From Phaeodactylum tricornutum CCAP 1055/1 (lineage: Eukaryota; Bacillariophyta; Bacillariophyceae; Surirellales; Neidiaceae), in contig NC_011693.1 of assembly GCF_000150955.2 (NCBI RefSeq), forward strand, positions 428,047-492,046: 64,000 bases of DNA. The letters run 5' to 3'. Below are positions 20,428-30,596 of the stretch, piece after piece. Each line of letters opens with the position of its first letter. The stretch's first letter is position 1. Below the pieces are notes generated by a model, which was not told where the DNA came from, did no database searches, and saw nothing but the letters and a program-made list of their open reading frames with translations. The position numbers were made by a program, and so were the translations under genes.

Positions 20428-20714
20428 TAGATACTAACTGTAAGTAATTTTGAAAACGTACAAAACAGACACCTGTTCTTGTTGAAAGGTGTTCTACACT
20501 AATTAAAGATGCTCCAAAGATCGCTTCTCGCGACATGAACCTTCGCGGCCGTGTTTTGCATTTTGTCTTGTAGTTGTGACAATACTTTGTAGTGCGGCCG
20601 TGTCGCCTGGTGGCCCAAATGTTACGCAATAGTCTTGTACATTGGAAAATGATAAAAATAGTACTGACTGTGATGATAATTTGTTCCAGCACCACATAGG
20701 TAATAATTTTCGTA

Positions 20715-22121
20715 TTAGAATCCAGCTTTCATGGGGTTACGCAAACACAAGATTTTGCCGCCAGGTCGTGTTGCACAGGCTTCATCCTTGGCGTCTTTAA
20801 AGGCTTGCTTCTTGTCGTTGGCAACGGCCCGCAATTCCAGCGCCTTGGCTTCAATCTCTCTGGCGGTATTGTCGGCGTCGGCAAAATCGGCTTTAGCAGA
20901 GCGCGCGCGTTCGTCTCGGACATCTTGGGATTCCAGCGGAGAGGAAGGATTGTCTGACGAAGAAGCACCACCACCACCACCAAAAGATGGAAGGGCGGGC
21001 ATAGCAATCTTGGGCATATCCACATTGGGAATATCGACCTTCGGTGCTTTGATATCGGGGAAATCGTAGCCATCCGTTGCCATTTTGGGCATGGAAAATT
21101 TGGGCAAGTCGGGCATCTTGATGTCAGGTGCTTTGAAATCGGGAATGGTAATGTCGGGAGCCTTGAAGTCTGGAATGGAGATATCGGGGAGTTTGAGATC
21201 CACCGAAGGGACCGACGGCAGCTCCACACTACTGCTCGCTGGCGCCGCAGCTTTCTCTTCTTGAGCAGCCTTGGTACGTTCGGCGGCAGCTTTTTGCTTC
21301 TCGAGCTCCGCTTGACGCCTCGCCTCCTTTTCGGCCTTTTTGGTGGCGGCCTCTAATTCCGCACGTGCTTTGTCCTCGGCCTTTTTGGCCTCGGCAGCCG
21401 CCTTTTCTTCCGCTTTAGCTGCAGCCGAGGCAGCGTCGTCTTTGGACGAATCTTCAAAGGGATTAAAGGACGGAGGGGCTGGCTTGGATGAGGACGAGGC
21501 GGAAGTATCCAGAGTTGCGGACTTGATGGCATCCGAATATGAAGGCATGGAAAAGTCCATGGAATCTATTCGATCCGCGATCAGTACCGATGAGGTTTGG
21601 GGGAGTAGATCGTCTGCGTTGGCAAGGTCAAGCAAAGTTCGGACAACGGCAAAGGAGGGTGAGAAATGAATTACGAAAGCGACGATGAGGCTCGCAACCT
21701 CCCTCACTTGGAAGCAGCAGGCAAGGATACCGACGGGGAGATTTTCGAAGCACTTGCTCCAGTCTTCTCAAGATCTCTGCGTCTGAACCGCAGAGTCGTA
21801 CGCATCACTCCTCACAATCAATTAACATCTAACTACAGACACACACAAACACACACCTGCGGCGCCAGTCGTCCAAGTAGGTTCCGGAGCCGCCACGGCG
21901 ATCTGTGCGACCAAAGAAACTCCCGCAAAAGCCGTTGCCACGGGTCCCCACCAAAACGAGGATGCGTGTGACTCCTCGGCTCGCAGTGCGGAAGACACAG
22001 TCCGGACCGAATCGGGATTTGACCCAGGCCGAGCATTGGTGTGACTGTGAGTCTGTGGCACAAAGGCATCGACGGAAGCAATTGTCAAGGCCGCACTGAC
22101 TGCAGCAAAGGAGAACTTCAT
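20715..22121 (-). CDS. Plastid-targeted coiled-coil protein with PDFKAPDI-type repeats
   Basis: Exon 1 is 22121..21857 (88 codons, phase 1). It starts MKFSFAAVSAALTIASVDAF-VPQ, a signal peptide with a plastid DAF-VP cleavage motif, then a transit-like stretch and a second hydrophobic segment (about residues 49-69). Exon 2 begins at 21613 (acceptor GCAG) or 21565 (acceptor ATAG). Both keep frame, so one intron of 243 or 291 nt is certain in principle but its acceptor is not. Exon 2 encodes a long Ala/Glu/Lys coiled coil (about residues 120-200), then a run of near-identical units built on PDI-x-IPDFKAPDI and MPKIAMPALPS, a Gly run and a second acidic helix ending at 20715. The repeats resemble the P-D-x-x-x-P pattern of AHNAK-like proteins. 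Function unknown; a structural plastid or thylakoid-associated protein is plausible. Confidence 0.65.
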
Positions 22122-22518
22122 TTTTGATAGGGTTGTTTGGTGATTGGAGGACTTCGTTACACACTGTTCAGAGAAAGCTGTTTTCTCCCTTGCCGTGAGA
22201 TGTAGACGCTCGTATTCACAGTACACTCTAAAAGGAGGTCACCGTCAGTTGGTGGATGGGTAAGTAGTTGAGTTGGGTGGGGAGGAGGAAGTCGTATGGG
22301 AGGGCTGGGGAGGTAGGTAGTTATGTAGGTTACTTTGCTAGCACCATCCGATGCCATGCTTTTTTTTCAATGGCGCAATCACCGTCACTGTCAATCAAAT
22401 CATGCCAAGATCCCACTTCAAATTATTTGGGAGTGACATCAGTACAGAAATAGTGTTTTTCTAGTTTTCCGGGTTTCATAGTTCCCCAGAGACCGATGGA
22501 TCGCCGAACGTATAGACG
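22122..22518. other. Divergent intergenic region
   Basis: Carries a G/A/T-rich stretch with several GTAG units (about 22258-22330) and a TCACTGTCA element at 22385-22393, 126 bases before the next plus-strand ATG. Confidence 0.4.
22385..22393 (+). promoter_or_regulatory. TCACTGTCA element
   Basis: 126 bases upstream of the ATG at 22519, in the orientation of that gene; a member of the recurrent TCACWGTCA set. Confidence 0.3.
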
Positions 22519-24908
22519 ATGATTGGTGCAAAGATGTCAAGCCAGCCGGTCCTTTTTGAAACGTTTCTCGAATTGACCTCCTCTTCGAAAAGTTTGTTTA
22601 AGTTTGGAAACTGTCGCATGACAACGGTCCTGTATTTAATCATCGCCGGCCGAGAGTCAACTTGCCTCCGACAACTGCTTCCAAACTCCCGTCGGGCACG
22701 GGCGATCGCGCCATCCCCGAACGGGCGTTACACAATTCGCAACACGCCGCCACAACGGCCTCGCGCCCACACTACGAATGCCGAGGCGATCCGGAGGAGA
22801 ATGGGCACTCATCAACGGAGTAAGAGCAGTAGTAGCAACGTCAACGAGAACGTCAACCGCAATAACAACATTGGCAACACCATCAACGTCAACAACAATT
22901 GCAGCTCGAGGAGCTTTCGCACAAAGCTCTCCGACGCGATGCCCCGTGCAACTTATTTGTCGCCTCCTTCTCACAATGGTCACACCAATGTTCATCCGCG
23001 CCGGAGCACGATCGATACCGCCAACAGTGGTGCAATCGATGGTGATCCGAATACGACTCACCAGAATCCCCGAATGTCTTATCCACCGTCGATAGGCGCT
23101 ACGGTCCCGTCGGTACCGGCACCCTATTCACAGGCGGTTTCCTTTCAACATCACCGTTCCAATATGAGCTGCAACGTGCAGACGCACGCACCATCATTCC
23201 CCATGAATTCCACTGCTCACCTTGCGGATCATTCCCGTTTGTACGGAACAGGAATAGAAATGCAGCAGCAACACCATCAGCGTACGATGTATTCGTCAAC
23301 GTCGGCGTATCATTCGAGTGCTGGACAGCATCCGCACGGAAATTTGCCCCCTCACCTGCATCACCAGCAGCGGCAAGACTTCTCTCGTCCCTACCACCAG
23401 ATCTCCGTGGACCAGAGGACTGGAGGGCCGCTCGTTCCCATCATGGGACAACCGGCGTTGCATCCATCATCCGCCCGTCACTATAACGCCAATGTGGTGC
23501 CATCCAACAGCAACCCAATCCGCGCGTTATACGCCTCAGCCAGCACGGATCTCCGCACACCATATTTACCGCACAGCGATCACCACAACCGGTCCAGCGA
23601 CGAATCTCCCTACGGATCACCACACCAGCGAAATCGTCAATATCATTGCCACTATCATTATGATGCTACCGACGAGAGCAGTGTGCCCCTTCAATCACGG
23701 TCCGACGCTCCAGGTGCTCCGCTTCGGCAACAGGACAGGATATCTACGCCTTACCAGAGCGGAAGAATGCCCAAGAAGAAATCTCGCAAAGCTCGTCTCC
23801 CGACGGGATTGGGGAAGGATGTTCGGCCGATAGACAATCGTCGATAATCGAAGAACAACGTGGAGAAGCCACTGTAGTTGTGGAGGAAGAGCGAGCTATT
23901 GTACCCAAGGATTCTCCTGACCTCAAAGACGACAACGAAACCTCGCTTGCGGTTACGGTAAGCGCTGACTCCTTCCAAGACGATGGGACTGTCAACGTCC
24001 TGGAAAGTACACCACTCCAAACACCCGTACCTGTGGGAAAGCTGAAAATGGACCATTCCATGTCCAGCATAGGTGCTGCGCCCTTTAAAAGCCCCATTTC
24101 GATATGTTTCGATCGCATGCTGGGAGCCGGTATGTGCTCCCGCGTCATCTTTTCCCCGACGCATCTCGCAACTACTCACACGCACTTTGTACCTTCTTCC
24201 ACTCCAGCCAAAATGATTCAAACTCCCCAAAACGAGAATGGTACGCAGCATTCTCGCAAACGAAAATCTTTCAGTGACTGGCCAACGGAAAGCGTCCCCA
24301 ATCTTCCTACTAAACCCAGCTCTACTTCTCGTGCAAAACGAAGCATCCTGGTTCAAGGAGAGGCCACAAGGTTGGAATTTGACAACCCGTTTCGTCATAT
24401 CGCCACGGACACTGCACTTCGTCAAAAAGTTATTGTTCAAATGGCGATGCAACGAGAATCTACGAACCGCGGTGACAGTTCGCATGCGCCATCAACCTTG
24501 GGCGAAGGATTTTACTGGAGGGATTATCCAGTCCTCGAAGAAGTATTGTATAAGTGTATGCCGAATTATTACCAAGTCTCGTCCAGCAATCGGCAATCCA
24601 AATATCAGCAGTCCTTCAACAATGGGCTCGTTGCCAAAATGCGCCAAGCTGCGGTCGACGCTGGTCTCGTGTTTGATACTTTCTTCGACGATAAGAAACT
24701 ACGGGACAGGATTCGATGCTTTTTTAAAACGCATTTGCAAAACGCCAAGAAGCGACTCACGACGTTACAAAAGCATCCCACTTCGGCCGATCATCAAGCT
24801 ACGTTGCGGTCTGTCATTGAAGAAGTCCAACAAAACGGCGGTCTTGCATGGTACCAACCGCACGGGGACACGGATGAAATGAGCGAAGGAGATCACACAC
24901 AAGCGTGA
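22519..24908 (+). CDS. Asn/His/Ser-rich protein with conserved basic C-terminal module
   Basis: Two overlapping open frames make most sense as one gene. The first frame (22519-23847) is very rich in Asn, His, Gln and Ser. The second frame is open from 23664 to 24908 but has no ATG before about 24048, so it needs splicing. A 44-nt intron 23714-23757 (donor GTGCTCC, acceptor TTACCAG) joins them in phase 1, giving 781 residues. The last 150 residues are folded-looking and basic, with landmarks FYWRDYPVLEEVLYKCMPNY, RQSKYQQSFNNGLV and KKLRDRIRCFFKTHLQNAKK. I recall this module from other diatom predicted proteins but know no function. Basic residues and low-complexity arms suggest a nucleic-acid-linked regulator (inference). 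The start could also be later, for example the Met at 22801. Without the splice these would be two separate genes. Confidence 0.5.
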
Positions 24909-25961
24909 ACTTCTTCTTCAAAAGATGCTTTTGTCCGTTGGATGATTCGAAGAAGCACCTGGGTCGGCTTTGTTGATGCCAGAGAAAAGCCCGAGCAGGG
25001 AAAACATCGCCACGCTAAACCAATAGCCCACTCTTTACATATGTAATGCAATATATTAAACATCTGGTACAACGTCATGGAACGACACCTTCTTTGGTTC
25101 GCCCACTGCAGTACCACGTAACGCTCCGGTCGAGGTCCGATTGACTGTGGGTCCTCGTCGACCTACTACATGCTCACTGTGAGGACGGAATGTTTACAAC
25201 GACAATCATCAATACCATGCTTGCAAAATCTGCATTGACAGCATTTGAAAGACCTATTATGTATGAGCGTTGAACCTTGAAAAACTAACATTGACTTGAA
25301 AGGATCCAGCTATGTCAATATTGTCATTGCGTTGCAGGATAAGGTTGCTTGCTCCAATTCTTATTCGATATCTTTCGATGCCATAAGGAGTGTTTAAAAT
25401 GTCAAAGTGCTGGGATCCGATCAATGCGAAAGAAAATTTTGGCCTGAAGTGGAACGCCAGAAAGTATATGCGGTATCGTTATGTTCGAACGTCTTTCGAC
25501 GGAATCAACGAAAGGCCTTTCTTTGGCGTTCACGTCGAAGCTCCTGACTGTGAGAGGAATGCATGGATGGAGCCTGGTCATTTTGTGGGCATGAGAAGGA
25601 AAATCTCGTCGTAAATGACCAAAATGACTCTGAAAAATCAGATTGAGTGTGAATATGATTGTGAATGACTTGACTACCTATGCAAGTCATAAAGCTCTAT
25701 AGTTGCCTTTTCCACTTACAAATGATATTTCTTATTACATTAATGAACTTGTCCGTTCAGACTACGTTTATTTGACACTCAGTGAAATTTGGATCGTCGT
25801 CTGAAGATCGGGGTCACAAAACAAAATTCTCGATATTTCGTCCAAGAGGTCTTTTCTGAACTCGTGAAACATGATAGCACTAACAAAAACGCCAATTCAC
25901 AGTCACATTAGAACAATACATATACATCCCGCTATTTTAAGCAAAGAAGTAAACCATTAAA
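24909..25961. other. Intergenic, about 1.05 kb
   Basis: AT-rich, with small open frames (for example 25390-25614 +) that lack family features. Contains TGACTGTG-type elements near 25140 and 25546, and TCACAGTCA at 25897-25905 just before the next gene. Confidence 0.4.
25897..25905 (+). promoter_or_regulatory. TCACAGTCA element, 57 bases before an ATG
   Basis: Closest of the set to a start codon (ATG at 25962), so it could sit at the transcription start of the ADF-H-like gene. Confidence 0.35.
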
Positions 25962-27199
25962 ATGACAAGACCCGTGATTGTTGGAGTGAACGACGCTCGT
26001 TCTGTCGGGCTCCGCGGAAAGAATGATGTGAACGTACTAATTGAAGTCGAAGAAGGTGGGTCTCGTCGGTCATGGTAGAAGAGGGGAGAACTCTATCACA
26101 GTCCACTCATGAGCCGGCATTCTCTCGGCCAGAAAGCATTTCACACAAAGGTACTCTAAGTGGTCTTTTCTTTTATAGCGTGGAACGATGTACGCAACGA
26201 CGGCAACTCCAACATCGACTGGGTATTGGCAAGTTATGCGGAAGGTAGCAAGACGGATATTACCGTGTTGACCACGGGCAATGGCGGAATTGGACAGTGT
26301 TTAGCTGGACTTCCAAGCAACAAGCCGATCTTTGGCGGCTTTAAGCATAGCAAGGGCAGGTTTTTGTCCTTTTTCCACACCGGAGACGGAGTGTCAGTTC
26401 TTAAGCGTGGCAAGGCGTCTATGCACAAGAATGGTAAGTGCCCATCTTGCAAATGGCGGATAGCAGCTTTTGTTCACGCCTATTGTGATCATTTGATCGT
26501 CGTTACTATACATGTTGTCGTATCTGAAAGCTACTTTGTGTCTCTTCACACCAAGGAGTGTTCAAGGCCTACATTGGGTGCGATGGAGAGGTTCAGGTGG
26601 AGCCTGGCATGGCAGAGGGAGATATCGTTTTGCCGAACGCCAAAGCAGGTGGACCGACTGAAAAGTCTCCGAAAAGAATCACCACCTTTTCCAAGAATTT
26701 CACATTGCCAAATTCTTTCTTTCCCAAGTCTATGGATACAACAGCGATGAAACCAGAGAAGCCTGCTGTAACGGGGAGTACCTCAGACAGCACTGGGCCA
26801 CCGCAACCAATTGAGATCTCGTCCCCAATAATCGACGCAGACGCTTTCGAAAGTAAGGGCTATGGTACAGAGACAACTCCAAAAGAGCTCGAACCGAAAG
26901 TCGAAGTAAGCGCGAAGACACAAGTAGAGCTTGTAGTCACCTCAGTTCCTGAGAATTTTCCCACACTGAAATCGGAACCCGGCAGAGATATGAATAGCGG
27001 GTCTTTGGAAGACGAAAGAAAGGCCGTTGCAGAAATGGCGTCCGAGGCAAACTTGCAATTAACAGTGTCGGAGATTACTTCATTGGACCCCGCAGTCGAG
27101 GAGGCTGCATCAGAGGTAGTTGACGGAGATGACGGTGAACAGCCTCTGCAGTCGCCCACGGTTGACTCTAAAGTACCTGGTGAAGAGCACACCGCCTAA
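25962..27199 (+). CDS. ADF-H-like (coactosin/Abp1-type) protein with acidic tail
   Basis: Model: 25962..26055, 26179..26433, 26556..27199; 330 residues, introns of 123 and 122 nt, both phase 1. The acceptor of exon 3 could also be three bases later (one Gly less). Residues 1-140 read like an ADF homology domain: an N-terminal helix (VGVNDARSVGLRGKNDVNVL), WNDVRNDGNSNIDWVLASY, then FGGFKHSKGRFLSFFHTGD and HKNGVFKAYIGCDGEV. In this family the domain binds actin filaments without severing (coactosin, drebrin, Abp1). The last 190 residues are Glu/Pro/Ser-rich, probably disordered. Assignment rests on pattern similarity; actin-contact residues were not checked against a profile. Confidence 0.5.
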
Positions 27200-27614
27200 G
27201 AAATACTAATTGGAAAGAAAAACTACGTATGTAGAGCGACAAGAAATGAAATTAGCATGGCATCTCCCATTTTTTTACCTGAAGTGTGAATAGTGACTCA
27301 GACTAGATTTGAATCCCGATCCACACAACATAAATGACGACCTATATCCGGGTGGTAAGAATAGAATCAAACAGAAAGTGACCCAATTTCACTCCGAAGT
27401 GACAATGGCTAAAAACAGGCGACACAAAATGCAATCTCCATCTACAGCGACCTCAACGAGAACTGACAACAACGAGTCAACATTGTAAATTTCACAAATC
27501 AGATAAAGCATGAGTGGAAACTAGCAAGAAAACTTACTTCGATTGATCGAGCAGGATCATTGTACTGACTGTAAGAGACAGTCAATCTTCAGGTCGCTGC
27601 GGCCAAGTCTACAA
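27200..27614. other. Intergenic, about 415 bases
   Basis: AT-rich. TGACTGTAA occurs at 27566-27574, about 40 bases before the next ATG but in reverse orientation compared with most other copies. The glycosyltransferase frame extends upstream to about 27543 without an ATG. Confidence 0.4.
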
Positions 27615-29819
27615 ATGAGGTTTTGTCCTGGTTGTATTGGAGCAACCAGAATGCACACTGGTCCGGCTACGGACAAAAATTGTGACGGAAGGAATGCAAG
27701 TGCCCGTAAATGCACTTTGTTTGGTGTGTTTGCCGCTTTTGCTGTCGCGTACATAGTTGTGGAACTATCTCTGGTGTTGACCCGAATGGACTTCGCTACT
27801 CCCTCAAACAGTATTAGCAACTTTTTTGATCGACCTCAGTCGTACATTTTACTGCAAGATTTTCAGGACAAGTCGGAGCTTTTGAGAAGCAATTTCCCCA
27901 ACAGCGCTGTCTCTCCCGGAGCCACAGCTCTTTGCGACACCACACCAGGGATGTTTCTGAACGCAGAACGAGGCGTGCGAGGATTTCAAGTTCTCTACGA
28001 AATTTACTACTCAATGCCACGTAGAGCACCATTGCCGGACTCGCGTCTTCTGTGCATTTTTACGGACTTTCCCACCCTAAATTTCCAGAAAGCGGCGATT
28101 GAAACTTACGGAAGCTGCTGCGAAGGAATCTTGTGGGTGGCCAAGAGCGCTCCCCCAGTCTTTGAATTCCTGCCCACGAACAGCACTTTCCCATCTCCGC
28201 AGGTTCATTGGACATCGAAGACTGTTTCTCCAATGAGCCTACTTCAATACGTTTATCACAATTTATATGAGCAATATGACTGGTTCTACCTAGCGCGCCC
28301 GGATCGATACTTCGTGGTGGAACATGCGCGTCAAAGGATACGTCTCGGCAAGGTGTCATCTACCGTTCGAGCGGCTACTCTGGAACGCTATATTATGGAA
28401 GACCCGGACGGCAAAGATCCGGTAACTGGGAAAATGTATATGGGGCGGAAAACAAATGCAACGCTACCGAATCCGGGAGGTTGTCAAGACTCGACTCTTT
28501 GGAATCGCTCCGCGTTATTGCGCCTGTTGGAAAGTGGCCTCAAGCGTGATCTGGAAGATAAATCGACAGCTGAAGTTATTCTCAAGGCTCTCTCAAAGCT
28601 CCCAATTGAATGTGTGCGCGGGTTTGACCACACTTCAATCCACAAGTATCAACAGTATACCGAACTGCGGCTACTTGAGCTAGAATCAGCAAATGCAATG
28701 ATACTTGCGTTGCGTCGGACACATGCTCTTCTGACGGGTGATTGCGAAGCACAGTGGAGAGGACGGTTGGGAGCCCTAGATGCCCACGGCCAGCCTGGAT
28801 ATGTACACGATCCCACCTTTTTACGTAAACACTCGGTGGCGATGTTTCAGTATCGTCCACCGGGATATGGAGAGGCTATTTGCGAACGTCCATTTGCCCA
28901 AGGGCCGGAAGGCAAAGCTGGCTACCAGGGCTTGCGAAAGATTGAAATTGCGAGGACGAATCAATCAATCAAAGTGCTGTGTATGGTGTATACCCATAGC
29001 AAAAAGCATGATAATCTCCGTTCGGTAGTCGAGACCTGGGGCAGCAAGTGCGACGGTTTTATGGCGGCCTCGAACGTGACCGATGCTTCGCTGGGTGCGG
29101 TAAATTTGCTCCACGAAGGGCCGGAAGACTACGGCAACATGTGGTTGAAAGTCAAGGCCATGTGGCAATACGCGTACGACCACTACCGGAACGACTATAA
29201 TTTCTTTCACGTGGGTGGAGACGATCACTACGTAATTGTGGAGAATTTGCGTTACACGGCGGCGACTGGAAATTGGCACGGTCCTTGGAATCAATCGTCT
29301 CCGTTGTACTTGGGTGGACCCATGGCGGACAAGTTCGAATCGACGCGCTACTGTGGGGGTGGTAGCGGGTACACATTGAATCGTGTTGCTTTGCGACAAC
29401 TGGTGGAAGAGTTGTTGGCGCATCCCGACTGCTGGCCGCACTGGCGTGCACCAGACGAAGATCGTATCATGGCGAGCTGCTTTCGAAGGACGGGACTCCA
29501 GTGTATGGATACAAACGACGAAAGCAAGGAGTCTCGGTACCATCCATGGGACGTCAATTACCATGCACAGTGGACGAAACGGCAGGGCGGCAACTGGTGG
29601 CCCTCGCTATTGGAAACCCGGCAGGGCATTCCGCAACCGGAGGGTCTGGGCCAAATTTCCAAATCGAGCGTTTCGTTTCATTTGAAACCAATCAAGGAAA
29701 ACGGGAGAAACGATTTGCCTCCAGACAAAGGGATGCGGCGCTATCACGCGATTCTGTACGGTCTGTGTGACAATCACACAACCGGTACCTCCAATACTAC
29801 TACCCTACGCATAACATAA
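27615..29819 (+). CDS. Double-domain GT31-like beta-1,3-galactosyltransferase
   Basis: 734 residues, single exon; start at 27615 or at the Met at 27651. A signal anchor (LFGVFAAFAVAYIVVELSLVL, about residues 37-57) marks a Golgi type II protein. The C-terminal domain follows the core-1 galactosyltransferase (C1GALT1/Fringe, GT31) pattern: LCMVYTHSKKHDNLRSVVET, WGSKCDGF, NMWLKVKAMW, then the metal-binding VGGDDHYVIVENL, LGGPM and CGGGSGYTLNR, and EDRIMASCFRRTG. The N-terminal half repeats the outline (LLCIFTDFPTLNF, YGSCCEGILWVAK, YLARPDRYFVVE) but the DxD-like motif is replaced by PDR, so it is probably not catalytic. The family adds galactose from UDP-Gal to O-glycans or related acceptors; the acceptor here is unknown. 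Confidence 0.75.
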   Translation: MRFCPGCIGATRMHTGPATDKNCDGRNASARKCTLFGVFAAFAVAYIVVELSLVLTRMDFATPSNSISNFFDRPQSYILLQDFQDKSELLRSNFPNSAVSPGATALCDTTPGMFLNAERGVRGFQVLYEIYYSMPRRAPLPDSRLLCIFTDFPTLNFQKAAIETYGSCCEGILWVAKSAPPVFEFLPTNSTFPSPQVHWTSKTVSPMSLLQYVYHNLYEQYDWFYLARPDRYFVVEHARQRIRLGKVSSTVRAATLERYIMEDPDGKDPVTGKMYMGRKTNATLPNPGGCQDSTLWNRSALLRLLESGLKRDLEDKSTAEVILKALSKLPIECVRGFDHTSIHKYQQYTELRLLELESANAMILALRRTHALLTGDCEAQWRGRLGALDAHGQPGYVHDPTFLRKHSVAMFQYRPPGYGEAICERPFAQGPEGKAGYQGLRKIEIARTNQSIKVLCMVYTHSKKHDNLRSVVETWGSKCDGFMAASNVTDASLGAVNLLHEGPEDYGNMWLKVKAMWQYAYDHYRNDYNFFHVGGDDHYVIVENLRYTAATGNWHGPWNQSSPLYLGGPMADKFESTRYCGGGSGYTLNRVALRQLVEELLAHPDCWPHWRAPDEDRIMASCFRRTGLQCMDTNDESKESRYHPWDVNYHAQWTKRQGGNWWPSLLETRQGIPQPEGLGQISKSSVSFHLKPIKENGRNDLPPDKGMRRYHAILYGLCDNHTTGTSNTTTLRIT

Positions 29820-30596
29820 AACACAATTGGCCTACCAATAGGTAATTGGCAAGTCTGCACGGATGGATTGTGTCGCGTTACGTTACCGAAAGGTTGATTG
29901 GGACGCAATGACGGTTGATGACGCCTCGTCCGGGAACTGCGACTCCGACTAGACTTGGGGTTTTATTTGGAATGACCGTTCCGAACTACGACAAATGACT
30001 TCACCCCAAAGAATAGTCTGAAGCTAGTTATGTCGTATCTGAATGACAAACAGCAGCTGTCGGTTGTGACGCGAGTATTCCACCAACGACGGATATCGTT
30101 CCCAATGAGCCGCGGCTTGTCGGTGTGTAGGTATTTCACCGTAGACCCTTTCATATCTGTAGAACCAGACGAAACTGCCACGTTTGTTTGGTTGAACTCG
30201 ATCGAAATCGGTGGAATACCGCGAACCCTTCGATGCTGACATACACATACATACATACATACATACATACATACCGTATTCACGCGCACACAAGTCAGTC
30301 AACACACGAACATAGACAAGCTGCCGCGTGCCAAAAGACACCACGGGACAAAAAAAACAGCCTCGGGTGCCAAAATCCAAAATTGCATTCCACAAACCTC
30401 ACAAAGTGACCGCTAACTGCCAGCTTCCGGTTTTCGATTCGCATTTATATTCACGGGGATCGACGACGGTGAACAACGCAGTCACAAGGCACGAGGCACA
30501 GCAGCAATACACACACGGAAGCAACAAACGTGCTCTACATCTCTGTCGGCTCGACCCGACTTTTTGCCTGTTCCCTTCAACAAGACGTCTCGTCTC
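29820..30596. other. Intergenic, about 780 bases
   Basis: Between two plus-strand genes. Contains a tetranucleotide microsatellite. Small frames on the minus strand (with repeated CMYV residues) are translations of that repeat and not genes. Confidence 0.5.
30245..30274. repeat. (ACAT)n microsatellite
   Basis: About seven tandem ACAT units in the region upstream of the pyrroline-5-carboxylate reductase gene. Confidence 0.85.

Noticed and set aside
25390-25614. 74-codon plus-strand frame
   Set aside because: No family feature and poor neighbourhood support; likely chance.
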